From: Legionella genomosp. 1
GTDB taxonomy: Bacteria > Pseudomonadota > Gammaproteobacteria > Legionellales > Legionellaceae
Assembly (NCBI GenBank): GCA_945901965.1
Contig: CAMDMN010000025.1
Location: 1 to 14,470, forward strand
Direction of reading: 5' to 3'
DNA length: 14,470 bases
In this document: piece by piece, positions 1 to 7,024 of the stretch
How positions within the stretch are numbered: position 1 is the first letter of the stretch
Layout of the letters: every line of letters begins with the position of its first letter
Position numbers and translations under genes: made by a program
The notes under the pieces: model-generated
Told to the model about the DNA's origin: nothing
Seen by the model: the letters and a program-made list of their open reading frames with translations, nothing else
Database searches by the model: none

Positions 1-149
1 CCCATAAAGGATCATCAGACTTGTGGGTAATGATATGGATGCAGCGTAGCGTAATCAAGGTTTTAATTTCCAAAAACAAAGGCCATCCTTATCTGTAAGT
101 TTCGAGTTCTAATAAACCTTGATTACGCTGCGCTGCATCAAGGCTACAC
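1..149. repeat. Palindromic intergenic repeat, unit 1
   Basis: The unit has a left flank (1-37), a left arm (38-62), an interior (63-114), a right arm (115-139) and a right flank (140-149, with similarity to another copy continuing to about 155). The two 25-base arms are inverted repeats with one mismatch (position 47, T, against C in the complement of the right arm). The same flanks and arms recur at 11881-12027 in the same orientation, but the 52-base interiors match only after one is reverse-complemented. The right edge lies 17 bases from the erpA stop codon. There is no ORF and no T-tract suggesting a classical terminator. It may be a small non-autonomous mobile repeat (MITE-like) or a structured RNA/DNA element; its function is unknown. 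Confidence 0.8.
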
Positions 150-166
150 GGGCTTATCAGATACGC

Positions 167-553
167 CTATTCATCATCCATACTAAATGAAGAACCACAG
201 CCGCAGGTTGTTTTGGCGTTAGGGTTACGAATAACGAATTGTTCGCCCTGTATGCCTTGAACATAATCGATTTCTGCATCATTTAAATATTGAAAACTCA
301 TAGAGTCTACTAATAATTTAACTGAGTTTTTTCCATCCGAACAAAGTTGCTCAATAATTGTATCATCTTCTTGAATTGCTTCATCAAAGGTAAAGCCATA
401 TTGAAAACCAGAACAACCACCGCCGGTAATATATACGCGTAAGTTAAGTTTAGGGTTTTCTTCTTCTTCAATTAATGATGCTACTTTATCTGCAGCAGAT
501 ACTGAAAAATTTATAACTGCGGTAGATGTTGGTGATGCGTTAATGGTAGCCAT
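167..553 (-). CDS. erpA: Iron-sulfur cluster carrier/insertion protein ErpA (A-type carrier)
   Basis: A-type carriers bind a [2Fe-2S] or [4Fe-4S] cluster in the cytoplasm and pass it to target enzymes; in E. coli ErpA serves isoprenoid-synthesis and respiratory enzymes. The 128-residue product has all three cluster-ligating cysteines: Cys47 in ITGGGCSGFQYGF, and Cys117 and Cys119 in TTCGCGSSFS. The YITGGGCSGFQYGFTFDE stretch and the NPNAKTTCGCG ending fit ErpA better than IscA or SufA. The protein is slightly longer than E. coli ErpA (about 114), with a longer N-terminus and a short insertion near residues 66-76 that contains an extra Cys71. The ATG at 553 is preceded on the minus strand by GGAG (559-562) at good spacing. 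It lies 41 bases downstream of mnmA on the same strand and is probably co-transcribed with it. Confidence 0.95.
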   Translation of the reverse strand: MATINASPTSTAVINFSVSAADKVASLIEEEENPKLNLRVYITGGGCSGFQYGFTFDEAIQEDDTIIEQLCSDGKNSVKLLVDSMSFQYLNDAEIDYVQGIQGEQFVIRNPNAKTTCGCGSSFSMDDE

Positions 554-594
554 ATATACTCCAATGCACTGCTATTACTATAATTATATACTAA

Positions 595-1677
595 TTATCT
601 AATTAAATCTTCAATAGTAGCTCCACCTAAACATTGATTTTTATTGTAAAACACAATGTATTGTCCTGGAGTTACTGCTCTTTGTGGTGATGAAAACATA
701 ACATAATGCTGATTACCTGACTCAGGTGATACTACACAGGCAGAAGCTTCTTGGCGGTAACGATTTTTGGCATAGCAAGTTAAAGGTAGATTATCTTGAT
801 AATCATCTAACCAATGAATTGGGCCGCAAATAAGACCTTGAGAAAAAAGTCTTGGGTGATTATTACCTTGGGCTACAATTAATGTATTTCTATTAACATC
901 TTTATCAACTACATACCAAGGCTCATCTGTACTTTGCTGTAAGCCACCAATACCTAATCCTTGCCGTTGTCCTAAGGTATAAAACATTAAGCCATCATGT
1001 TTGCCTAATATATCACCTTTAGTATTTTCAATAGTTCCTGGACGCGCGAGAATAAATTCATTTAAAAAAGTTTTAAATCTCTTCTCACCAATAAAGCAAA
1101 TACCGGTAGAGTCTTTTTTATCATGGGTTATTAGGTTTAAATTTTTAGCAATTTCGCGAACTTCAGATTTAAGATAATCACCTATTGGGAAAATTGTTTT
1201 GCCTAAGGCTTTTGGATCTACTGCATGTAAAAAATAGGTTTGATCTTTAGATCTATCTTTTGCTTTATATAGTAGGCCTTTATCATTATTAATCTTAACT
1301 TTGGCATAATGGCCCGTGGCTATGAAATCAGCACCTAGAGTTAATGCATAATTAAGAAAAGCATTAAATTTAATTTCTTTATTACAAAGAACATCAGGGT
1401 TAGGTGTGCGCGCATTTTCATATTCACTTAAAAAATGACTAAAAACTTTTTGCCAATATTCTTCAGCAAAATTAACTGTATGCAACGGTATATTTAACTT
1501 ATTACAAACAGCTTCAGCATCTTTAAGATCAGCCGCTGCCGGACAAAAGCCATCTTTATCATCTTGTTCCCAATTTTTCATGAACAGGCCTTCAACCTGA
1601 TATCCTTGTTCACGTAAAACCCAAGCCGCTACTGATGAATCAACGCCGCCTGACATTCCAACAATTACTCTTGTCAT
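595..1677 (-). CDS. mnmA: tRNA-specific 2-thiouridylase MnmA
   Basis: MnmA makes 2-thiouridine at the wobble position 34 of Lys, Glu and Gln tRNAs, using ATP to adenylate U34 and a persulfide relay to deliver sulfur. The 360-residue length is normal for the family. An N-terminal PP-loop (GMSGGVDSS, residues 7-15) is the ATP pyrophosphatase site. The two catalytic cysteines are present: Cys98 in NPDVLCNKEIKF and Cys194 in DSTGICFIGEKRF. The TGHYAK (121-126) and FYTLGQRQGLGIGG motifs are also typical, and the C-terminal beta-barrel region is intact. No clear Shine-Dalgarno precedes the ATG. It is the first gene of a leftward pair with erpA, divergent from yceD across an 89-bp AT-rich gap. Sulfur relay and Fe-S assembly both rely on cysteine desulfurase, so the pairing is functionally plausible, though this is inference. 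Confidence 0.97.
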   Translation of the reverse strand: MTRVIVGMSGGVDSSVAAWVLREQGYQVEGLFMKNWEQDDKDGFCPAAADLKDAEAVCNKLNIPLHTVNFAEEYWQKVFSHFLSEYENARTPNPDVLCNKEIKFNAFLNYALTLGADFIATGHYAKVKINNDKGLLYKAKDRSKDQTYFLHAVDPKALGKTIFPIGDYLKSEVREIAKNLNLITHDKKDSTGICFIGEKRFKTFLNEFILARPGTIENTKGDILGKHDGLMFYTLGQRQGLGIGGLQQSTDEPWYVVDKDVNRNTLIVAQGNNHPRLFSQGLICGPIHWLDDYQDNLPLTCYAKNRYRQEASACVVSPESGNQHYVMFSSPQRAVTPGQYIVFYNKNQCLGGATIEDLIR

Positions 1678-1716
1678 ATTTAGATTAATAATGTATAAAA
1701 AATGTATATTTTACTT

Positions 1717-1722
1717 TATAAT
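1717..1722 (+). promoter_or_regulatory. Candidate -10 box for the yceD-rpmF-fab operon
   Basis: A perfect TATAAT lies 45 bases before the yceD ATG, in the gap divergent to mnmA. No good -35 hexamer is visible 16-18 bases upstream (the region reads as AT runs), so the call rests on the -10 match and on being the only sizeable gap upstream of the cluster. Confidence 0.4.
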
Positions 1723-1766
1723 GCTAACTTTTGAAATGTTTGTTATGTTATATTAGTGATTATTAT

Positions 1767-2234
1767 ATGAAAATTTGTTTAAAAACTTATTCTAAAGAGT
1801 CAGAAGCTCAAAATGTAAATATCATTATTAATGATCGTTTGCCTAACTTTATTGATTCTGCTGCAAAATTATCATGTAATTTTTCTGTGACTAAATCAGA
1901 AGATTATTATTTACTAAAATATTTTGTTGCAGGAAAATTAAATATTAGATGTCAACGATGTTTAGATATATTTGAATATGATTATAATCATGAAAATAAA
2001 TTAGCAGTTTGTAATAATGAAGAAAGTGCCGCGATGCTTATGCAACATATAGACTCTATAGTCAGCAATGATAATCAAGCTGATCTAAATGATATTCTAG
2101 TAGATGATTTGCATTTATATGTGCCTGAAAAGCATGACTCTATTGATGATTGTGGTGATGAAACCACTAAATTAATGCGGTCTGAACATGAAAATATTGC
2201 AGCAACACTTGGATTGCAAGCAAAAACTCTGTAA
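1767..2234 (+). CDS. yceD: YceD family protein (DUF177), 23S rRNA accumulation protein
   Basis: YceD-family proteins are small cytoplasmic proteins encoded next to rpmF in most bacteria and linked to 23S rRNA accumulation. The 155-residue product has the family CxxC signature (RCQRC, Cys62 and Cys65) and the acidic stretch before a proline (DDLHLYVPEKHD), matching the 'DEIILALP' region of E. coli YceD. The C-terminus (NIAATLGLQAKTL) is diverged from the usual NPFAVLxxL ending. The ATG at 1767 was chosen over an upstream TTG at 1731, because the 12 extra residues (KCLLCYISDYY...) are unlike the family and fall right after the candidate -10 box. No clear Shine-Dalgarno is present. rpmF follows after 39 bases, the conserved family context. 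Confidence 0.88.
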   Translation: MKICLKTYSKESEAQNVNIIINDRLPNFIDSAAKLSCNFSVTKSEDYYLLKYFVAGKLNIRCQRCLDIFEYDYNHENKLAVCNNEESAAMLMQHIDSIVSNDNQADLNDILVDDLHLYVPEKHDSIDDCGDETTKLMRSEHENIAATLGLQAKTL

Positions 2235-2273
2235 AATTCCACCCCTATGTAGCAAAATATCAGGAGTAATACC

Positions 2274-2465
2274 ATGGCAGTACAACAAAATAAAAAGTCA
2301 CGTTCACGACGTGACATGCGTCGTTCACATGATGCATTAGTTAAACCAACGCTTTCTGTTGATTCAACAACAGGTGAAGTTCACTTACGTCACCACGTTA
2401 CCCCAGACGGTTATTATCGTGGGCGTAAAATTTTAGAAAATGACAACGTTTACGAACAAGAGTAA
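2274..2465 (+). CDS. rpmF: 50S ribosomal protein bL32
   Basis: Component of the large ribosomal subunit. The 63-residue product begins with the diagnostic MAVQQNKKSRSRRDMRRSHD and has the TGEVHLRHHVTPDGYYRGRK core. It is the zinc-free type: where some bacteria have a four-cysteine ribbon it has no cysteines, as is usual in gammaproteobacteria. AGGAG (2261-2265) lies 8 bases before the ATG, the strongest ribosome binding site in this part of the operon, in keeping with high expression. plsX starts 5 bases after the stop, so the two are probably translationally coupled. Confidence 0.98.
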   Translation: MAVQQNKKSRSRRDMRRSHDALVKPTLSVDSTTGEVHLRHHVTPDGYYRGRKILENDNVYEQE

Positions 2466-2470
2466 AAACC

Positions 2471-3511
2471 TTGAATAAGATTACCATTGCTGTAGATGCG
2501 ATGGGTGGGGATCATGGCGTTGAAGTTGTGATTCCTGCTTGCGTTCGTGCTGTTAGAAAAAATTCTGATTTGAAATTGTTATTAGTTGGTGACAAAGCAG
2601 AAATTACTAAGCATTTAAAAATAAAAGGGGTTTCACCTAATAGTTTATTGTATAAGCAATTTTCTATTATTCATGCTTCAGAAGTAGTTGCTATGGATGA
2701 GTTACCTTCTTATGCGTTGCGCAATAAGAAAGATTCATCTATGCGCGTCGCAATTAATTTAGTCAAAGAAGGTTCTGCTGATGCGTGTGTAAGTGCTGGC
2801 AATACCGGTGCTTTGATGGCAACAGCCCGTTTTGTACTTAAAACACTTCCAGGAATTGATAGGCCTGCTATTATTTCTGAACTTCCTACATATAAAAATA
2901 AAACTCGAGTTCTTGATCTTGGTGCGAATGTTGATTCTTGTGCTGAGCATCTTTTTCAATTTGCAGTAATGGGCTCAGCTTTAATTCAAGCAGTTGATAA
3001 AAAAACTCGACCAAAAATTGCTTTATTAAATATTGGTGTTGAGGAAATTAAAGGTAATGATCAAGTAAAGCGTACGGCTCATATGCTTGCTGAATGTGAT
3101 CTATTGAATTATGTGGGTTATGTTGAAGGTGATCAATTTTATTCAGGTGAAGTTGATCTTGTAGTTTGTGATGGTTTCGTTGGTAATGCTGCGTTGAAGG
3201 CCAGTGAAGGTGTGGCTAATTTGATGCTAAGATTTATTAAAGAATCATTTGCTGCTAATTTTTTTACTAAAATTATTGGTTTTGCTGCAAAACCTTGCTT
3301 GTCTTATTTTAAAAGTCGTATGGATCCTGCTAGATATAATGGTGCTAGCATGCTTGGCTTAAATGGTATTGTTATTAAAAGCCATGGCGGTGCCGATGAA
3401 TATGCATTTACGGTTGCAATTGAACAAGCTGTACTGCAGGTTAAATCTAATGTGATTTCACTGGTTCGTGATCAAATTACAGACTTTATCAATCAAGGAT
3501 TGATTTTATGA
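2471..3511 (+). CDS. plsX: Phosphate acyltransferase PlsX
   Basis: PlsX converts acyl-ACP and inorganic phosphate to acyl-phosphate, the donor for PlsY in phosphatidic acid synthesis; it works at the inner face of the membrane. The 346-residue product shows the family signatures: the N-terminal IAVDAMGGDHG (residues 6-16), SAGNTGALM (108-116), LGANVD (150-155) and DGFVGNAALK (234-243). The start is a TTG 5 bases after the rpmF stop, with no obvious Shine-Dalgarno; the start fits because MNKITIAVDAMGGD aligns with PlsX N-termini, and reinitiation after rpmF is likely. The stop overlaps the fabH start in an ATGA arrangement. Length and motifs are intact. Confidence 0.97.
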   Translation: MNKITIAVDAMGGDHGVEVVIPACVRAVRKNSDLKLLLVGDKAEITKHLKIKGVSPNSLLYKQFSIIHASEVVAMDELPSYALRNKKDSSMRVAINLVKEGSADACVSAGNTGALMATARFVLKTLPGIDRPAIISELPTYKNKTRVLDLGANVDSCAEHLFQFAVMGSALIQAVDKKTRPKIALLNIGVEEIKGNDQVKRTAHMLAECDLLNYVGYVEGDQFYSGEVDLVVCDGFVGNAALKASEGVANLMLRFIKESFAANFFTKIIGFAAKPCLSYFKSRMDPARYNGASMLGLNGIVIKSHGGADEYAFTVAIEQAVLQVKSNVISLVRDQITDFINQGLIL

Positions 3512-4461
3512 TTAATGCTATTATTAATGGCACTGGAAGTTATTTGCCCGAACGCCAATTAACAAATACTGAGCTTGAGACTATTATTGATACTTCTGAT
3601 GAGTGGATAGTCTCACGAACTGGTATAAGCTCAAGAAGAGTGGCGTCAGATGAAGAAACTACTTCTTCTATGGCATCTGCTGCTGCACTTGCAGCTTTAG
3701 AGGCATCGAGTATTAGCGCTGATGATATAGACTTAATTGGTGTAGCTACCTGCACTCCTGATAATTTTTTTCCGTCTGTTGCTTGCCAAGTTCAAAAAGC
3801 ATTAAATATTACGAGACCAATACCAGCATTTGATATTAGTGCTGCATGCTCTGGCTTTGTTTATGCGCTTGATGTTGCTAAGCAATATATTACATCTAAA
3901 GCCGCAAAACATGTGTTAGTTATAGGATCTGAGGTTTTGTCACGAGCAGTTGATTGGACAGATCGAACAACTTGCATATTATTCGGCGATGGCGCTGGAG
4001 CTTTTGTTTTATCTGCTAGTGATAAGCCTGGGATACTAGGTAGTGTATTACATTCTTCATATGATACCGATGATTTATTAACTTATGGTAATAATTTAAA
4101 GGATAATAATAAATCATATATTCGTATGCGCGGTAATGAGATATTTAAATTAGCCGTTAATATTATGGGCGACATTGTTGATGAAGTGCTTAAAAAAAGC
4201 AATTTACAGAAAGAAGATATTAAATGGTTAGTGCCTCATCAAGCCAATATTCGTATTATTAAAGCAATTGCTAAAAAGCTAGATCTACCTATGTCACAAG
4301 TAATAGTGACAATTGAAAATCATGGAAATACCTCCGCTGCATCAATACCTTTAGCATTAGATTATTCAATAAGATCTAATCAAATTAAAAGAGGTGATAT
4401 GCTTTTGCTTGAGTCATTTGGTGGTGGTATGACTTGGGGTGCTCTAGTTGTTTGTTATTGA
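3508..4461 (+). CDS. fabH: Beta-ketoacyl-ACP synthase III FabH
   Basis: FabH condenses acetyl-CoA with malonyl-ACP to start type II fatty-acid synthesis in the cytoplasm. The 317-residue product carries the full catalytic triad: Cys114 in DISAACSGFVYAL, His244 in VPHQANIRI and Asn274 in ENHGNTSAAS. The SDEWIVSRTGI (30-40) and GDGAGAFVL (160-168) motifs are also typical. The ATG overlaps the plsX stop by four bases, so translation is coupled. The C-terminal ESFGGGMTWGALVV matches the glycine-rich end of thiolase-fold FabH proteins. Nothing unusual in length or active site. Confidence 0.98.
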   Translation: MINAIINGTGSYLPERQLTNTELETIIDTSDEWIVSRTGISSRRVASDEETTSSMASAAALAALEASSISADDIDLIGVATCTPDNFFPSVACQVQKALNITRPIPAFDISAACSGFVYALDVAKQYITSKAAKHVLVIGSEVLSRAVDWTDRTTCILFGDGAGAFVLSASDKPGILGSVLHSSYDTDDLLTYGNNLKDNNKSYIRMRGNEIFKLAVNIMGDIVDEVLKKSNLQKEDIKWLVPHQANIRIIKAIAKKLDLPMSQVIVTIENHGNTSAASIPLALDYSIRSNQIKRGDMLLLESFGGGMTWGALVVCY

Positions 4462-4480
4462 GTTTGAGGATATTTAAGCT

Positions 4481-5419
4481 ATGTCTATTACTGCATTTGT
4501 ATTTCCAGGCCAAGGATCGCAATCGATTGGGATGTTGAGCGATTTATCTGACCGTTTCCCATTGATTATTGAAATCTTTGATAAAGTCTCTGAACATTTA
4601 AAGTTTGATGTTTGGCAATTAGTGCAATCAGGACCTGAAGATATTTTAAATCAAACTGAGCATACGCAAGTGGCTATGCTTGTAGCTGATGTAGCTATTT
4701 ATAATGTATTAGAGCAACAAGGCTTAGCTTCAGCCACTATGATGGCGGGGCACAGTCTAGGTGAATATGCAGCATTAGTTTGTTCGGGCTCGCTTAATTT
4801 ATTAGATGCAGCGGCTTTGGTTAAAAAACGTGGTCAACTTATGCAGGAATTTGTTCCTCTGGGGCAGGGTGCAATGGCTGCTATTGTTGGTTTAACTGAT
4901 GATGATGTTCGTACAGTTTGTACTAAAGCAAGCTCTGAAACTGAGCTTGTTAGTCCCGCTAATTATAATTCTATTGGTCAAGTGGTAATTGCTGGTCATA
5001 CATCTGCTGTAGAAAAAGCGATTAATATTGCTAATGAGATGGGTGCGAGAATGGCGGTACTTATACCTGTTAGTGTGCCATGTCATTGTATGTTATTAAA
5101 AGAAGCTGCTGATGAGTTTCTACATGCGCTTAATAGCACTGAATTTTTGGTGCCTAAATTACCTGTAATCTCAAATGTTGATCTTAGTACTTATAAATCT
5201 AGTTCTGAAATACGTGGATTATTGCAAAAGCAATTATATTCCCCAGTGCGATGGGTAGAGACAATAGAAGTTATGAAAAAATCTAACGTAGAATTAATTA
5301 TTGAGTGTGGCCCAGGTAAGGTTCTGACTAGTTTAATTAAACGTATAGATAGATCATTACAAACATTAAGTGTTAATGATCCATCAAGTTTTGATAATCT
5401 AGCTGCATTAAATAACTAG
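4481..5419 (+). CDS. fabD: Malonyl-CoA:ACP transacylase FabD
   Basis: FabD moves the malonyl group from CoA to acyl carrier protein, supplying the extender for FabH and later condensations. The 312-residue product has the N-terminal FPGQGSQ (8-14), the nucleophile elbow GHSLGEYAAL with Ser92, the catalytic His202 in VSVPCHC, and the C-terminal ECGPGKVLTSLIKR. GAGGA (4466-4470) lies 10 bases before the ATG. Nineteen bases separate it from fabH. It is followed immediately by a large nested palindromic repeat (5421-5628) that splits the usually compact fabD-fabG junction. Confidence 0.98.
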   Translation: MSITAFVFPGQGSQSIGMLSDLSDRFPLIIEIFDKVSEHLKFDVWQLVQSGPEDILNQTEHTQVAMLVADVAIYNVLEQQGLASATMMAGHSLGEYAALVCSGSLNLLDAAALVKKRGQLMQEFVPLGQGAMAAIVGLTDDDVRTVCTKASSETELVSPANYNSIGQVVIAGHTSAVEKAINIANEMGARMAVLIPVSVPCHCMLLKEAADEFLHALNSTEFLVPKLPVISNVDLSTYKSSSEIRGLLQKQLYSPVRWVETIEVMKKSNVELIIECGPGKVLTSLIKRIDRSLQTLSVNDPSSFDNLAALNN

Positions 5420-5420
5420 A

Positions 5421-5628
5421 GTATATGTAGGTTAGGCCTTGTGCCTTATTCTGTTGGGACAAGGCCCAATGGCACTAGCCTAAGAGATTACATATACAAA
5501 AATACGTCTTTGCGAGCGCATGCGAAGCAATCCAGCGACGTTTAAGGCCACTAGATTGCTTCGCTAGGCTCGTAAAGACGGAACCAATTAGCTTAAGGTA
5601 GTGCCATTAGGCCAAGGCCTAACCTACA
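5421..5628. repeat. Composite nested palindromic repeat between fabD and fabG
   Basis: The outer arms are a perfect 16-base inverted repeat, 5426-5441 (TGTAGGTTAGGCCTTG) against 5613-5628. A second stem, 5468-5484 against 5592-5608, has a 10-base perfect core. Within the left half, 5421-5429 also pairs with 5489-5497, and 5435-5442 with 5459-5466. A separate palindrome sits inside: 5505-5517 against 5568-5580 (one mismatch) and 5522-5532 against 5554-5564 (perfect 11 bases). The inner piece resembles the widespread 'gcgaagcaatc' dispersed repeats of many bacteria. It looks like one palindromic element inserted into another. No classical terminator T-run follows, so transcription probably continues into fabG. 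Confidence 0.85.
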
Positions 5629-5642
5629 TTGTTAAAATCTTA

Positions 5643-5648
5643 AGGGGG
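5643..5648 (+). promoter_or_regulatory. Ribosome binding site deciding the fabG start
   Basis: AGGGGG lies 6 bases before a GTG at 5655. An in-frame GTG at 5601 would add 18 residues encoded inside the palindromic repeat and has no comparable site, so this Shine-Dalgarno supports 5655. Confidence 0.8.
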
Positions 5649-5654
5649 TTAAAC

Positions 5655-6401
5655 GTGACAAATTTACAGGGTAAAGTAGCCTTAGTTACTGGTGCTACTC
5701 GTGGTATAGGTAAAGCTATTGCTTTAACTTTGGCTCGAAAAGGTGCTTATGTCATCGGTACTGCTACTAAAGAACATGGCGCTAATGAAATATCTGCCAT
5801 GTTTTTGCAAGAAAATCTTACCGGTGAGGGTTTAATCCTTGATGTGACTGATAAAGACCAAGTAGAAGATTTTATGGCAAAATTATCAGATGGGGATAAA
5901 ATTCCATCAATATTGGTTAATAATGCCGGAATTACAGCTGATAACTTATTACTACGTATGGATGATGAGGAATGGCAAAAGGTAATTGAAACTAACTTAA
6001 CCTCGGTCTTTCGTTTAAGTAGAGCATGTATTAAGACTATGTTTCGTGCGCGCTGGGGGCGAATTATTAATATAGGTTCTGTTGTTGGTTCATCTGGTAA
6101 CTCAGGCCAAACTAATTATACTGCAGCTAAAGCAGGTATTATTGGGTTTTCAAAGTCATTGGCACAAGAGATGGGCAGTCGTGGTATTACTGTAAATGTT
6201 GTATCTCCAGGATTTATTGATACCGATATGACAGCTTCTTTACCTTCGTTGCTAAAAGAAGAAATGCTTAAGCGGATCCCTATGAAACGCCTAGGAAAAG
6301 TTGAGGATATTGCTGAAACAGTAGCTTTTTTAGCATCAGATGCAGCTAATTATATTACGGGCGAGAATATTCATGTTAATGGTGGGATGTACATGGACTA
6401 G
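5655..6401 (+). CDS. fabG: 3-oxoacyl-ACP reductase FabG
   Basis: FabG uses NADPH to reduce 3-ketoacyl-ACP, the first reduction in each fatty-acid elongation round. Starting from the GTG at 5655 the product has 248 residues, normal for the family, and opens with MTNLQGKVALVTGATRGIG. The cofactor motif is GATRGIG (13-19), NNAG is at 89-92, and the short-chain dehydrogenase tetrad is Asn114, Ser142, Tyr155 and Lys159 (Tyr-x-x-x-Lys in NYTAAKAG). The C-terminus (YITGENIHVNGGMYMD) is the usual FabG ending. It belongs to the fab cluster but is 235 bases from fabD because of the inserted repeat. An extended form starting at 5601 cannot be excluded but would have repeat-encoded, non-family residues. 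Confidence 0.96.
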   Translation: MTNLQGKVALVTGATRGIGKAIALTLARKGAYVIGTATKEHGANEISAMFLQENLTGEGLILDVTDKDQVEDFMAKLSDGDKIPSILVNNAGITADNLLLRMDDEEWQKVIETNLTSVFRLSRACIKTMFRARWGRIINIGSVVGSSGNSGQTNYTAAKAGIIGFSKSLAQEMGSRGITVNVVSPGFIDTDMTASLPSLLKEEMLKRIPMKRLGKVEDIAETVAFLASDAANYITGENIHVNGGMYMD

Positions 6402-6422
6402 TGTAGTAGGATAAAATACGTT

Positions 6423-6452
6423 TTATGCTTTATAGCTGGTGGTTTGTATAAT
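6423..6452 (+). promoter_or_regulatory. Candidate promoter for acpP
   Basis: The 186-base gap between fabG and acpP is AT-rich and has a perfect TATAAT at 6447-6452 with a weak TTTATG at 6423-6428, an 18-base spacer. A private acpP promoter is expected because ACP is needed in large amounts, but the -35 is poor. Nothing else distinct was seen in the gap apart from the acpP ribosome binding site. Confidence 0.35.
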
Positions 6453-6587
6453 AGTATGTATATCAATAAGTTATCTGTATTTTAGGTAATTAAAGAGCTT
6501 TTAATTTATTAATATATACTTGCGTTATTTTAAGAAATGAATAAACTACCTATCAGATTTTTTTAAATTTAAGAGGAAATACAAGTT

Positions 6588-6836
6588 ATGAGTACAATAG
6601 CTGAACGAGTTCGCAAAATTGTAGTAGAACAATTGGGCGTTAAAGAAGATGAATTGAAAAATGATGCATCATTCGTTGATGATCTTGGGGCTGATTCATT
6701 GGATACAGTTGAGTTAGTTATGGCTTTGGAAGAAGAGTTTGAAACTGAAATTCCAGATGAAAAAGCTGAAAAAATAACCACTATTCAAGAAGCTATTGAT
6801 TATATTGAATCTAATTCAAATAAAGAAGGCGCTTAG
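6588..6836 (+). CDS. acpP: Acyl carrier protein
   Basis: ACP carries growing acyl chains on a 4'-phosphopantetheine arm. The 82-residue acidic product has the DSL attachment motif (GADSLDTVELV) with the modified Ser37, and the usual N-terminal MSTIAERVRKIVVEQLGV. AGAGGA (6572-6577) precedes the ATG by 10 bases, a strong site fitting high expression. It follows fabG as in most gammaproteobacteria. The next gene is mltG rather than fabF. Confidence 0.98.
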   Translation: MSTIAERVRKIVVEQLGVKEDELKNDASFVDDLGADSLDTVELVMALEEEFETEIPDEKAEKITTIQEAIDYIESNSNKEGA

Positions 6837-6862
6837 AACTTTAAGCACGCCTCAATAAATAT

Positions 6863-6896
6863 TAATGTAGGTTGGGCCGAGGCCCAACCTACATTA
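6863..6896. repeat. Perfect 16-base palindrome downstream of acpP
   Basis: TAATGTAGGTTGGGCC (6863-6878) is followed, after two bases, by its exact reverse complement (6881-6896). The core TGTAGGTTGGGCC is a close relative of the outer arm of the fabD-fabG repeat (TGTAGGTTAGGCC). It could fold as a strong hairpin at the 3' end of the acpP mRNA, but no T-run follows, so it is better called a dispersed repeat than an intrinsic terminator. It may still protect or attenuate the transcript. Confidence 0.8.
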
Positions 6897-7024
6897 TGAA
6901 TTTTCACTAGATATTTAATGATGCACCTTAAATGTTGCGCAAAAAACAGATATAACTTCTGCCCTGTCTAATTTTTTAGGATTTGGCTGGACCAACGGAA
7001 GTCTTTTATTTAAGAAAATTCAAA

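Noticed and set aside
1..149. Intrinsic terminator for erpA
   Set aside because: The arms are 52 bases apart and no T-run follows on the minus strand; the same unit recurs elsewhere in another context, so it is a dispersed repeat.
2075..2317. Open frame of 80 codons on the minus strand
   Set aside because: It lies antisense to yceD and rpmF, both well supported, has no recognisable domain and no ribosome binding site.
2759..2959. Open frame of 66 codons on the minus strand
   Set aside because: It is antisense to plsX and resembles no family.
3540..3755. Open frame of 71 codons on the minus strand, Ser/Ala rich
   Set aside because: It is antisense to the start of fabH; its composition reflects the complement of the fabH codons.
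4892..5086. Open frame of 64 codons on the minus strand
   Set aside because: It is antisense to fabD; low-complexity composition and no family resemblance.
6569..6781. Open frame of 70 codons on the minus strand, Ser rich
   Set aside because: It is the antisense shadow of acpP.
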